A DNA stretch of 64,000 nt from Ligustrum vulgare (Eukaryota; Streptophyta; Magnoliopsida; Lamiales; Oleaceae), in assembly GCA_963555705.1 (NCBI GenBank), contig OY743169.1, forward strand, positions 46,302,124 through 46,366,123. Direction: 5' to 3'. Shown piece by piece: positions 11,201-21,864 of this stretch. A program made the translations under genes and the position numbers. The notes under the pieces were generated by a model. The model was not told the origin of the DNA. It ran no database searches and was given only the letters and a program-made list of their open reading frames with translations. Each line of letters starts with the position of its first letter. Position 1 is the stretch's first letter.

Positions 11201-11850
11201 TATTACGGCCGTAACGGATTCACGGCCGTAAAGCCAAAATTACGGCCGTAACACTACAATGGCGAAATTATGCAGAAGAGGACTTACGGCCGTAACCCAC
11301 GGCCGTAAAAAGTTTAGTAGTTTTAATTCAGAATATTGATTACGGCCGTAAGGGTCATTTTCACGGCCGTAACATATGTTGTCAATTTTTAATCCGTAGC
11401 GTGATTACGGCCGTAAAGGTCGTTTTCACGGCCGTAAGCTAGGTTCCGAATTTTAAGTTAATGTTAGCGTTTTTAGCTTTGTAGTCTAGGTTGAATTCTA
11501 GTTTATTTTTAGTTGCTTTATTTTCTTTGCCTATATATATGGCTTTATTCAGCATTGTAAAACACAACTTTATTCTTGAGATTAATGATATTGAAGGTGA
11601 GATATTCCCTTATAATTTCTTCGTGTTCTCGTCGAACAAATTAAACTTATCAAAGGATTTGACAACCTTTGTGGCGTTCCCCCTTTGTGGTTCTTATCTC
11701 CGCATCGTAACGGGTTTTGGGTTTAATATACCCATAGTTCTTGCGTCGTGAGGTCGGGGTTGCATTGTTACCGTCTACTATCTTGGATTTTAGAGCTTTC
11801 CGGCGTTTAATTCCGCGTGTTCTTGGTGATCCCCATAACGGATCACATCA
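10945..11850 (+). repeat. 3' LTR of inner gypsy element (906 bp)
   Basis: Same length as the 5' copy. Five differences by eye, at the equivalents of 4897, 4944, 5080, 5285 and 5477. Followed by the TSD CACTA at 11851-11855. Confidence 0.95.
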
Positions 11851-11855
11851 CACTA

Positions 11856-12649
11856 TCATAGGGATATTTATCAAAGGTTGCAGGGGCTCACGCAAGGTTC
11901 TAGGAGTGTAGAGGAATATTATAGAGACATGGAGGTAGCCATGATTAGGGTCAACGTGGTGGAGGATCGGGAAGCTACAATGGCTAGGTTTTTGAGTGGG
12001 CTGAACAGAGATATTGCAAACATCGTTGAGTTACAATATTATGTGGAACTGGAAGACACGGTGCACATGGCAATGAAGGTGGAAAGGCAATTAAGGCGAA
12101 AGGGGACATCTAAACAATCACCGGGAACTTATCCTACATCACAACCGAGGAAGAATCACAATGATGAGCACATCCCGAAGGGAAAGGAGGAACTTACAAC
12201 TAAAGGTAAAAATATTTCAGATTCTCAACCTACTAGGGATAGAAATAGTAAGTGCTTTAAGTGTTTGGGGTCGGGCCATATAGCATCACAGTGTCCAAAT
12301 AAGAAAGTAATGCTCTTGCGTGATAATGGTGAAATTAGTTCTGAGGATGAGTTTAAGAGAATGCCTAAGTTAGTGAATGTTGAGGCTAGTAGCAGCGATG
12401 AAGAGGGGTTAACTTATGCGGTGAAAGGGTCCCTTGTGAATAGACGTGTCCTAAAATCTCGAACTAAGATGGTTGAAATTGGTGAACAGCGGGATAATCT
12501 TTTCTACACTAGGTGTTTGGTGGGGAAAAAGGTTTGTGGAATGGTAATTGACGGGGGAAGTTGTACTAATGTGGTTAGTACATTATTGGTGGAGAAGTTG
12601 GGATTTCCTAAGGTGAAACACCCCAACCCCTATAAATTACAGTGGTTAA
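11856..12649 (+). pseudogene. gag C-terminus and protease start of outer gypsy element
   Basis: It continues the gag frame left at 4679 (HRDIYQRLQGLTQGS). It shows the gag end, a zinc knuckle CFKCLGSGHIASQC near 12253-12294, and protease motif VIDGGSCTNV near 12547. The frame is open. It is cut at 12650 by a solo LTR within the protease segment that reads KLQWL, and resumes at 14323. Confidence 0.88.
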
Positions 12650-14317
12650 TGATAAGTGTGCGTTTTACACACTTATTGTGCTTTTAAATAGATAATTTAA
12701 TTGACAAATTGAGCAAATATCTACTTATATATGGTGTTTATCTTGTACAATTAGGTACAACCTCAATTGGAAAGCAAATGGACAAGATTGTAGTGCAATC
12801 AGGCTAAAAGACGAGCAAATTTGATGTCCAATGACCTAATCGAAAGAAATCAAAAGTTCGGGGACTCAATTTGCAATATCTCAGAAAGTTGAAGGACTAA
12901 AGATGCAAATACTTCAAGGGCATACTTGTAATAAAAGCCAAAATTCGAGGACTAAATTGAAGAAGCCAAAAGTTGGAGGACCTAGATGGCAATTAATTGA
13001 AGGACAAGACCACAAATACTCACTCAGCTAAACCACGCGATCGCGTGATTAAGCACAGGTCGCGTTCGCGAACTAGGCCACAGATCCAACCCGAGAGATT
13101 TCAACTTAACCACGCTATCGCGAGGCACTCAGCCACGCGATCGCGTAGGCAACTATTTGGCCAATTCCAGATTTTATTTTCTGTTTTTTTTAATTTTAAG
13201 TTAAGGTCGCGTTTGGCTCGTTTGGGGCGCGTTTTTGGACCTTTTTTAGGTCAGATTTTTGGGGGTATTTATGCCCCCACTTCTCTCTTCAACAAAATCC
13301 CCCATTTTTCTTGACAAAAACCCTAGCCCCCTCCCCTCTTCTCTCTTTTCTTTTCTTTTATTTTCTTTTCCTTTCTTTGTTTTTGATTTTGTTTGTAAAT
13401 TAGTTGTAGTTTATTTTTGTTTCTAAGTTACTAGCACCGTTTGAATCAAAGAAGCAAGAAGTAAGTGGAAATACAAAGTATTGTTGAAAGATTCTTGAAG
13501 CAAAAATCAAGGGAAGTGTTATATTTCATTTTTCTTGTATTTTTATCCTTAATTTCTATATTTTGTGATGTATTTTCATAAACCTTATCTTTTGTGAAAT
13601 ATTTATATAATGGGCTAGTTGTTTTATGTTGGGATGATTGATGTAGATTAACTTAGTTTAAGTAATTTTAATGTTTGTTTATTAATGTTGAGCTTATTTC
13701 ATGTGTGTTTGTTATTGAGATTATTCCATGTGTTTGATTGATCACCAAATATATGTTTTGTGAAGTGTATGATAATCGAGAGATATTATGCATTTTAGAC
13801 CAAATAACAAATGCTCTAGGTTCTTGTTAGGGATAGAGATATACCTTAAACCTTAGATGATCCATTGAGCTATTTTCACAAAGAGTTAATGCAATTGATT
13901 GGGCTTTAATCGACATAGAGATATAGTAGGTTAAACCAATTGATTATGGTTAATTTCACTCGAGAGAGGTAATTAGCTAAGCTTGAAAAATCGGGTCTAA
14001 CATTGTAAATGAGTAATTTATTAATTTGCATGTGTTGAGAAATTACTTAAGCAAGAGTTAAGTGAAATCATGAATCCTAACTATTTTATCTTTCATTTTC
14101 CTTATTTTAATTCGGTTTAGAATTATTTTCTTTAATTTAGAATTTACAAAAATCCAACTTTTAATTGTGTGTTCCTTTTATTGTTAGAATTAAATTAATT
14201 AAAGTTATATAATTTAAAGTAAACATTCTTCGTGGGATCGACAACCCGGACTCAAAAAGTCCACTTTATTACTTGTACGCGACCCGTGCGCTTGCGGTAC
14301 ACTATTTTGAGAGAACA
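12650..14317 (+). repeat. Solo LTR of an unrelated family (1668 bp)
   Basis: Starts TGATAAGTGTGCG and ends GAGAGAACA, with a 5-bp TSD GTTAA on both sides (12645-12649 and 14318-14322). No internal region, primer site or coding domain is present, so it is a solo LTR left by LTR-LTR recombination. The end GACCCGTGCGCTTGCGGTAC resembles LTR ends seen in Athila/Tat-type elements (weak). It contains CACGCGATCGCGTG-type palindromes near 13034, 13111 and 13133. The orientation shown is arbitrary. The 105-codon open stretch at 12997-13314 lies over these repeats and is not a gene. Confidence 0.85.
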
Positions 14318-14322
14318 GTTAA

Positions 14323-14962
14323 TCGAGTCGGGAGAACTTAAGGTGAACAAGCAGGTTAATATTAAATTCACCATTGGGGGTTATAGAGATGAGGTGGTGT
14401 GTGATGTGATCCCTATGCATGTTGGGCATATTTTATTGGGAAGGTCATGGCAACATGATAGGAGAGTGGTGCATGATGGGTTCAAAAATCGATATTCTTT
14501 CGTGAATGGTGGAAAAAGGATCACTCTTGCTCCGCTATCACCTAAAGAGGTCCAATTGAAAACAAAGAGCGAGTTTGAGGGGAAAAATAAGAGCGTTGAG
14601 GCCACGACCTCAGAAAAAGGAGAGGGTGTGGAAATTGAAAACAAGAGAGTTGAGGCCACGACCTCAGAAAAAGGTGAGCTTGAGAGAGAAAAGAAAAAGA
14701 AAAGAGAGTCCACCTCAAAAATGAGTTTACTTGCATTTGCTAACACATCCCTCCCTAGTTTGACTAATTCTGTTTTGAAGGTACTACAATCAACTTACCA
14801 AACTAAGGCCAAAAGGAAAATTAATTGCCGGACAGAACAACCACAAAGGATGATGGATAGCATAAGACATGAACAGGTCTCTCGAACCAATGAAAGAAAG
14901 AGATACATAAAGGAGAGGCCATATACGGATTCGAGGTCGAATCCTTTCCAAAATAGGGGGGA
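14323..14962 (+). pseudogene. Protease end, repeat linker and tail of outer gypsy element
   Basis: It picks up the protease after the solo LTR (ESGELKVNKQ, then VGHILLGRSW near 14420), then a linker with VEATTSEKGE twice (about 14600-14680), then TSLPSLTNSVLKVL, which in the inner element precedes RT. The next 150 or so bases are unlike the inner element. The tail DSRSNPFQNRGDD before the LTR corresponds to the inner tail. So RT, RNase H and integrase (about 2.6 kb) are missing, replaced by a short unrecognised filler. The frame stays open into the 3' LTR. Confidence 0.85.
14955..14962 (+). other. Polypurine tract of outer element
   Basis: AGGGGGGA directly before TGATGTGATCC of the 3' LTR. 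Confidence 0.8.
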
Positions 14963-15866
14963 TGATGTGATCCGAAGTAGGAGACCAAAGGAGAAGTCGA
15001 CCTATCGACAATGTGACAGTGATCTACGCGGGAAACGGCACAAGTTTCATGCTGGAATCGAGCCGAGAAGACAAAGGGGTCGAGCCGAATCAAAGGGGCA
15101 AGGTTTGGAGGCCAAGGGCACATTCACAGCCGTAAAAACAGTTGTTCACGGCCGTAACAGCCCCTCGGGTCAAAAGTAAGAATTCCAGGATTTTTATACT
15201 TACGGCCGTAAGACTATAATTCACGGCCGTAACTCCGTCTCTGGTGGAATTGAAGTAATTTTGTAAATTGATACTTACAGCCGTGAGAGTTCTTGTTACG
15301 GCCGTAACTCATTAACAGAGAGTCACCTATGGCCGTAAGTGACATTGTTACGGCCGTAACATCTAATTTTCCAAATTTCGCGTTTTTTTTAATTTAATTC
15401 CGTTTTTAATTGTTTACTTCTATGTTTTGGGCCCAATTAGCGGCTAACCCTAATTAGGTCAGTTTTTACATTATATTGCTTTGTTTTCATTATGAAACAA
15501 CAACTTTGATATTATTGAATGAATGTGAGAATTTTCTCTCTCGAAAAGGAGGATTCATTTTTCTTGTTCTTGAAGATCAATTCATAGAACTTATCAAATA
15601 TTTTCTTGAATATTTGTGGCATTCCAATCAGAAACTTATCAAGGGGTTTGGCATCCCTTGTGGCGTTTCGAAAACCTCGGTTCTTCAATCCGCATCGTCA
15701 ATTTATTGCATCGTGATTGTTGGGTCCAGGTCCTATCGTCAATTTTATCTTTTCCAGTATTTTAATTATTGTGTTCTTGTGTTTCTTGGCTGAATCTGGA
15801 TCTTTCCTATCTTTGTTTCGTTTAATTCCGCGTGTTCGTTGTGACCCCCTTCCCGGGTTCACATCA
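14963..15866 (+). repeat. 3' LTR of outer gypsy element (904 bp)
   Basis: Partner of 2724-3546 but keeps the roughly 81 bp absent there. The ACGGCCGT array is conserved with a few decayed copies (ACAGCCGT near 15127, ATGGCCGT near 15330). More point differences to its partner than in the inner element, in line with an older insertion. Confidence 0.92.
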
Positions 15867-15871
15867 AATAT

Positions 15872-16441
15872 TTTGGACTTGAAGAGAATATTCTTCCCAA
15901 TCTCTCTCTTCAAGGTTTGAATCATTTCAAAAAAGAGGCAACGTCATTTCTTAAGCCTCAAGAAAATATTTTATTTCAATTTGTTTCCATTTTCAAAGTC
16001 TCATGGATTCTCTGTTGGGACTATCTCCTTATTCAAGATCCAAACAATTCTTTCAGTCCGAAAAGGGTTGTTAGAAGATTCAACGTTAAATGGTGGTCAA
16101 AATTTCATTAAACAAATTGTTTTTTCAAGGCAGTTCAATCTTGGATTAATCAAAATATTAATGAAGGACAACCTTCAAAGAAACTTCAATATGCCCATGC
16201 TAATTTCCTGACTGAGAAAAGTAGGTTATTAGCACTTCTTGCAAAATGTAACAGCCATGAAGAAATGGCGATTTTAGCATAAAAAATTGCTGCTCTTGTT
16301 GAAAGCACTTCTTCAGTTCAAGAATCTTCTGAGACCAGCTCAGAAGCAGACTTTGACGATGACTTCTATCAAAATGAAGATGATTGCTATGGAATTGATT
16401 TTGACAAATCTCTTCAAGAAGATCTTCAAATGACCAAATGA
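15872..16441 (+). pseudogene. Caulimovirid copy A extra ORF, 3' part
   Basis: Resumes the frame interrupted at 2718. It matches the minus-strand copy B segment near 22250-22450, including PQENILFQF and SWILCWD. In-frame stops occur after FNVKWWSKFH (near 16109) and near 16280. The acidic tail SSETSSEADFDDDFYQNED precedes a final stop at 16439-16441. The domain is unrecognised. Confidence 0.8.
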
Positions 16442-16934
16442 CTATATAAACAAAGTTTTCTTGATGATTTCTGAGAATACCGAGTTCAACGTTCAAAAGA
16501 AATGCTTTTCAATATGTGTCGGCTCAAAAGAAATCTCAATATTTGTCGAATCTAAAGATGTCTTTTTCAAACTTTCGGTGCAAATGGGAGACAAGATACT
16601 GTTCAATCAATATCTTTCAAGCTTTAATCAACTGTTCAATATTCCTACTTTTGGAAAAAGTAGTCGACAAAATACTGTTCAATCAAGGACTTTTCTGGTG
16701 CAATTTACTTTTCAAGATTCCTTCCATGTAATTTTTCTTTATAAATTTCAAGTTTTCTTTCATGGTCAGACAAAATTTATCCAAGTCATAAAGTCTCCAC
16801 ACATTCAATCTATCTTGTAGTCAGAAATTTTTAATATCAATTAAATATAAAGTTTTCTTCATAATTTTGTTCTTTCATTACAAGTTTATTACTTGTATTT
16901 CTTTTCTATAGATCACTTGGGTTTATATGGTGTG
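16442..16934 (+). promoter_or_regulatory. Caulimovirid copy A 3' non-coding region with candidate promoter
   Basis: Follows the last viral ORF, where caulimovirids carry the pregenomic RNA promoter. It has GTCGACAAAATACTG-type sequence shared with copy B and a TATA-like CTTTATAAATT near 16738. It ends at a (TA)5 tract, 16935-16944, which marks the viral edge. No coding signal. Confidence 0.5.
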
Positions 16935-16944
16935 TATATATATA
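16935..16944. repeat. (TA)n tract at right edge of caulimovirid copy A
   Basis: TATATATATA directly where viral homology stops; one of five such edges in the window. Confidence 0.6.
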
Positions 16945-17007
16945 TTGCGACTGAATAATAGAATATGAAAATGTGTAATTGTATTTATTGTTTTGTGATT
17001 TTTTTTT

Positions 17008-17415
17008 AATTGATTAATATAAATTGCAATTAAAGATTTTTTTGTTAAAAGTTTTGTGTTTAAGAAGATGTATTCTTAATTTTTTTAGGTAAATATTGTA
17101 TTTCAAAATTATAGAGAAAATACGCCATTAAAAAGCGATATTGGGAATTGAGTTGTTTAAAAAAATGGCGTTTTGAACTTTTCCAGACATGGCCTAATTG
17201 TCCTTTGGGATCTATATGGTTGGATTGAAAGATGTCTGAAATTGGTTGTAATTAGAAAGTTGGGACATAATTGAAATAAATTCTCGTTCATTTGTTCGTT
17301 AAATTTTTTTAGTTTTAAATTGATTAATATAAATTGTAATTAAATATTTGTTTGTTAAAAGTTTTGTGTTTAAGAAGATTTATTCTTAATTTTTTAGGTA
17401 AATATCTTATTTGAA

Positions 17416-17465
<50 letters not shown>

Positions 17466-17630
17466 TGTGGTTAAAAAACGATATTGGGAATTGAGTTGTT
17501 TAAAAAAACGGCTTTTTGAACTTTGCTAGATGGAGCTTATTGTCATTCGGGATTTGGATTGACAGATGGTTGAAATTGGTTGTAATTAGAAAGTTGGGAT
17601 GAATTTGATATACATTTCACTTTCATTTGT
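17008..17630. repeat. 310-bp tandem duplication, diverged, with (GA)n
   Basis: AATTGATTAATATAAATTG recurs at 17008 and 17318. The units share GATATTGGGAATTGAGTTG and GGTTGTAATTAGAAAGTTGG in the same order. The second unit has gained a (GA)21 run at 17419-17460. No coding capacity. Confidence 0.75.
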
Positions 17631-17683
17631 TTGTACTTTTATCTTCACACACACACGCAATATATATATATATATATAAGGCC

Positions 17684-17717
17684 AAAGAAGTTAGCGACTG
17701 CAGTCGCTAACTTCTTT
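17684..17717. repeat. Perfect 34-bp palindrome
   Basis: Centred on CTGCAG between 17700 and 17701; core TTAGCGACTGCAGTCGCTAA. It sits right after (AC)n and (TA)n microsatellites (17645-17679) and upstream of a gene-like stretch. It could be a foldback element relic or back-to-back terminal repeats. Confidence 0.8.
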
Positions 17718-19508
17718 AGCCCAACTTCAGATCATTTAAGTTTCACTTTTTATTCCCTTCACAATCCACCTTTTCGAGCTGAGATTATCAAGTTGCTACT
17801 CATTTCCTCCATTTTAACACGCAACCAACCATTTCACCTTTCTCCATTTCTCATGACATCCTCCATACTCTGCAATTCTCTCTACTTTCCTAAACACCTA
17901 ACCCTTGCTCAAGCCCCGGTCACAGTCACCACCGCCAAACCAACAGTTTCCAACCATGAATCCCGATCAAGAATTTGAAGGTAATATCACATGTTTTTTC
18001 ATATCTATGGTAGCAAGATTTTTTGTCAGCGAATTCTTATGCTTTTCAGAATTGTATTTAATCATTTTTTAAGTTCTTATTTAGTATTTTTTATTGCTTT
18101 GAAGCTATATTTTCCAAATGTTTTTTCAGATTTGTGGTAGCAAGTATCCTTGAGTAAAGTTGAGATTAAAGACATGAGAAACCAAAAAAATTTAAAAAGT
18201 AATAAATCATGAATAGAAGAGGCTAAAATAAGAAATCATAGGAACTAGAAGTTCAAGGAGAATGAAAGCATTTATAGAATAGTCTGCGCAGATCTGTGTT
18301 ACATATGGGGTTTCACAAGCAAAAGGTAAATATAGTAAAATCCAGAAGCTACTTTTTCATTATTAGTAGGGTTTTAAGTGAAGATGATCTAATTACTTAG
18401 TGCACTAACGTTAAAAATCGGTTTTACCAATTTTTTTATTTTTGGCACCCGTGTTTCGTCTTGAGAGCCTATATTTCATAATTTCACCTTATCTCTGGAA
18501 GAGTGGAAGTGAAAGGTTTGTATTCCTCATTTCACTCATTTTTTAATAAGCAATATTTGAATTGGAAACCTTGGGTTCAAAAGTAAAATTTTACATTGTG
18601 ATTTTATTGAATTATTTAGTGATTCTCTTCATCTTTTTAGAGCAATAAATTGATTTTGATTACTTAAATTTGGATGATTTTGGAGGCTAGATTACCTTGT
18701 AATTTCTTATTTGTTTTGTTGGTTTTTTAAGAATGCATCAGCTACTGTTAGAGTGAATGTTTTGATAGTATTTTTGAGTGCTGAAAAGTAATTCTGGTGT
18801 GAGATATAGGTGTAATGCTCAGTAGCTTTTAAGTCTAAGGTGAACAGTGCATTACACGTGTTCCAATCTTGACTGGATTGAACTTGTAACATGAGTATTC
18901 TATATCTGACATCAGTAGATACCATAATCTGATAATAGGAGTTTTGGAAAAGTGAGCTGTGCAATTTTTCTAACTGCAGAAGCTTAATTGTCGATCCTAT
19001 TGGAGGTTTTTGTTATGAGCTTAGGTTCACCAATTTTCTTCTCAATTTCAACTATCTATGTTAATTAGTTTTGTTCTTGAGTATTCATTCGTCAAAACTT
19101 GCTACATGCTGTTGGTTGGTTGCACCAGCAGAAACCCTAAGAATTTTGGGTCAAATTTGAACATAAATTGCGATTGAACATAAGATTAGCAAATTCGTGC
19201 TTAATTTTACAGTCCCCAAATTTAATTAGAATTTAATTGATTTCACCTCTTTGCATATAGTTTATTTGGAAAAGAATGTGATTCTGGGTTTGCCATGTTT
19301 TTTGGAATATGCAGGTGGCTAGATCACATGCCCATGTCACCAATGGAGGGTTCCCCAACTATTTTTCAGGCTATCTACAACTTTACTCCGAGATATCACC
19401 AGGTAATTCAATCGCCTGCAATTTAGTTTTCTTTGTTGTAAGATGTTCTATGCTATTTGTAATTTGCAATCCTTGAAATAATCTATACTACAGAAAGACA
19501 GTTTTAGA
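17718..19508 (+). other. Gene-like stretch, unrecognised
   Basis: An open frame at 17853-17978 starts MTSSILCNSLYFPKHL, rich in Ser, Thr and Pro like an organelle-targeting peptide, and ends at a TGA just before a GT at 17981. A second coding-like block at about 19316-19402 follows a pyrimidine-rich TGCAG acceptor and precedes a GTAATT donor ([13 protein letters not shown]). The sequence between reads as intron. I do not recognise the product. The exons do not join in frame, so it may be a decayed or captured gene piece. Confidence 0.3.
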
Positions 19509-20141
19509 TAGGGATGACAATAATACCCACGAACCCGATACCCGATGGAGACCCGACATAAATGGGCGGGGAATACCCGACTAAATGGGTTCGTGGGTAG
19601 GGTATGGAGGTAAATTTTAAAACCCGACATGGGTATGGGTCGGGTGTGGGTTTTACTACAATACCCATACCCGACCCGCATACCCATTAATTTCCTTTAA
19701 GAATTATAGAATTTAAAACAAAAGTGATTGTTTAAAAAAATAAAAAATAGAACCCAAATATCTATTGACATTGTTATCGTCTAAACCTTAATATGTTTAA
19801 ACTATTGACTTTTTTAACGTCTAAAAAAATTGTTCAAATTCGCTTGTATAATTTCAACATATAAGAAGCTTTTTTTAACTCAAATTCAAGTGAAGCCCAA
19901 TATTTAATTGATTCAAGTTAATCCGGAGCACCTATAACCTATTTATAGCCTAAAAAAATAATAAAAAAATAAATAATTAGTAATGGGTTTTAAATGGGTA
20001 TAGAAGCAAACCCGCCTCCGACCCGCACCCAACTGCACCCGACCCACAATTTTTAAATGGGTATATGGGTAGGGTATGGAGGTTGTAAATATTTAGTGGG
20101 TAGGATACGAGTTTGGCAAACCCGACCTATTGCCATCACTA
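19509..20141. mobile_element. hAT-type non-autonomous element (633 bp)
   Basis: Terminal inverted repeats TAGGGATGACAA and TTGCCATCACTA (complement TAGTGATGGCAA), with an 8-bp TSD GTTTTAGA at 19501-19508 and 20142-20149. No transposase. The subterminal parts are rich in ACCCGA/GGGTA motifs; the middle is AT-rich. A second copy of the family starts at 63687. Size, termini and 8-bp TSD fit hAT superfamily derivatives. Confidence 0.92.
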
Positions 20142-20149
20142 GTTTTAGA

Positions 20150-21228
20150 CTCTTAATGACTGTGCGGGTTAGTAGCATCACGGGTATAGTGGGAATGACC
20201 AAATCCTGAAAGAAACAATTCACACAAAATTTGAAACTTGAGCCCTTTATATATTGGAGTAGAAATGTAGTGTATTTGTATATGTAATATGTGATCATTG
20301 GAGCAGAAGTAAATGATCTAGATAATCAAACATGTTCACACATAATTATGGAATAAAATTTATTCCCTAAGACACTGGAGAGGAAAATTTGAAACTTTGC
20401 GTCTTTAGAACAGTAATACAAAAGTTGTGAGGCTTGGCTCTAAAATAAGTATATGGAATTTTACTTTTGGTTTTACATATGATGACTTTTGATTTTAACT
20501 ATGATGGCTATGAATCTTCTGTGAATTTACGTTGTTCTTGATGATTTGCTGATCATTATATTGGTTACTTTTTTTGTGCAGAGTAATGATAGGCACTTGG
20601 AATGCCACTGGAAGAAATCTTGAAATTGATTAATGACATTGTATGCAAGAGCCAGCAGATACATAAATTCTTGGGTAAGCATTTATGAATTAGTAAATTA
20701 ATTTGAATGTTGTATGCTACTTCTTCGTAATGTAGTTTCTCCCTTCACTTTTGAACTTTACATCTCCTCACTAAATTTTGTATTGTAAGTGATGTACATG
20801 AGTGCAATTTTTTAATTTTATGTTGTGTTTTCTTATCAATGTTGTTGTGAAAATGCAGTTCCATTGGCTATATGGATTTGTATTATAATGTTTGAATTGT
20901 TCAATTCCTTTTTATGCACCTGTAATTTAAATATAGGGTATATCACACTACGTTGAATTGGAATTTCGCCTTTGTTAGATTTTAGGGTATCTTAATGCTT
21001 AAAAGAATGCTCTGATTGCTTGTGATACTACAATCAATTATGATAAAATTTATTCGTATGTAATACTGGACATTCTCCCTCCTATTCATTGCATTTCCTT
21101 ATTGCCTAGATGAACTACATATTCTTATTTCCAAACAAAAAAAAATTCTACTTTGAACATAACATGTGCATACGCTATTACATACTTAACAAAAATATGG
21201 CATGTGCATTGCACGTGCTTCAAACTAG
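20150..21228. other. AT-rich stretch with one possible exon
   Basis: Mostly non-coding. After a TTTTGTGCAG acceptor-like site at about 20574-20583 there is a short open block reading VMIGTWNATGR and LEID, followed by stops and a GTAAGC near 20674. The GTWN motif is reminiscent of inositol polyphosphate 5-phosphatases, but this is too short to call. The right end (GTGCATTGCACGTGC... ACTAG) resembles a common dispersed plant repeat edge. Nothing else seen. Confidence 0.3.
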
Positions 21229-21238
21229 TATATATATA
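21229..21238. repeat. (TA)n tract at edge of caulimovirid copy B
   Basis: (TA)5 immediately before viral sequence. The same viral bases (CGCACTATCCTTGTTCTA) occur uninterrupted upstream of the viral primer site near 24980, so the breakpoint lies at the tract. Confidence 0.65.
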
Positions 21239-21864
21239 GAACAAGGATAGTGCGGAATAATTGAAAGAACAATTATCAAAATATTGAAAAACAGACAAAT
21301 AAAATGAAACAATTCAAATGAAATGAAATGATTGAAGGTATATTGATATTATAACGATGAACGTTACAATAATTTTTTGAAAAGGAGAAATTAATTGTTA
21401 CAGTTTCAATTAACCCTCAGAGTACAAACACTCTTGGAGTAAACCTAACTCTCCCAATTAACTCTGCCTAACAATTGAAATGAACCCTTACATTTATAGA
21501 AGACTAGAAATGCAAAAGCTACAACAGAATATTGAATAATTGAACAACAGCTGGAAAAGTCTTGATTGAACAGTGATTGAACAATGCTCTGTCGACTACT
21601 TTCCAAAAAGTAGGAATCTTGAACAGTAATTGAATTTTGAAAGTCGTTGATTGAATAGTGACTTGTCTGCAGCTTTTCCAAAAGCTAGCCAACCACTCCA
21701 CCAACTCCACCGATATTTTGAAAAAGTAAAAATCTCTTTTGTCCTTTTATGAAAAGAAATGATTCTCTGGATAAAGTGGACATTGATTTTTTACTTTGAT
21801 TATTTTGAATACCAATTCTTTTGATTTTTGAACGCGATATTCTCTGAGATCATCAAGGAAACTG
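21239..21864 (-). promoter_or_regulatory. Caulimovirid copy B non-coding region with candidate promoter (minus)
   Basis: Read on the minus strand, this follows the last ORF and carries CTATAAATGTAAGGGTTCAT (21485-21504), which looks like a caulimovirid pregenomic RNA TATA box followed by a start region. It ends just short of the viral primer site. No ORF of substance. Confidence 0.5.

Larger units (their letters stand above)
4680..11850 (+). mobile_element. Inner, young Ty3/gypsy retrotransposon, apparently intact
   Basis: Complete element: 906-bp LTRs at both ends, 5-bp TSD CACTA (4675-4679 and 11851-11855), Met-tRNA primer site, purine tract and a single uninterrupted gag-pol frame. By eye the LTRs differ at about five of 906 positions, so the insertion is recent. 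No canonical chromodomain follows the integrase. The frame instead runs 85 codons into the 3' LTR, an arrangement known from the CRM branch of chromoviruses; the CRM assignment is inference. It sits inside the gag of the outer element, which sits inside a caulimovirid ORF. Confidence 0.95.
2724..15866 (+). mobile_element. Outer Ty3/gypsy element (gag plus partial protease, non-autonomous)
   Basis: Ends are TGATGTGA and TCACATCA, flanked by the 5-bp TSD AATAT (2719-2723 and 15867-15871). It has two LTRs, an initiator-Met tRNA primer site, a purine tract and a gag to protease reading frame, but reverse transcriptase, RNase H and integrase are absent: the frame passes from just before where RT should start (near 14776) to the polyprotein tail DSRSNPF (near 14932). 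It is split by two later insertions, 4680-11850 and 12650-14317. It resembles TR-GAG-type derivatives that move with enzymes supplied in trans (inference). Confidence 0.9.

Noticed and set aside
12997..13314. 105-codon Arg/His-rich ORF in the solo LTR
   Set aside because: Runs through the CGCGATCGCG repeats and low-complexity sequence; no start context or homology visible.
14381..14746. 121-codon minus ORF with Phe/Ser repeats
   Set aside because: Shadow of the plus-strand EKGE peptide repeats of the outer element.
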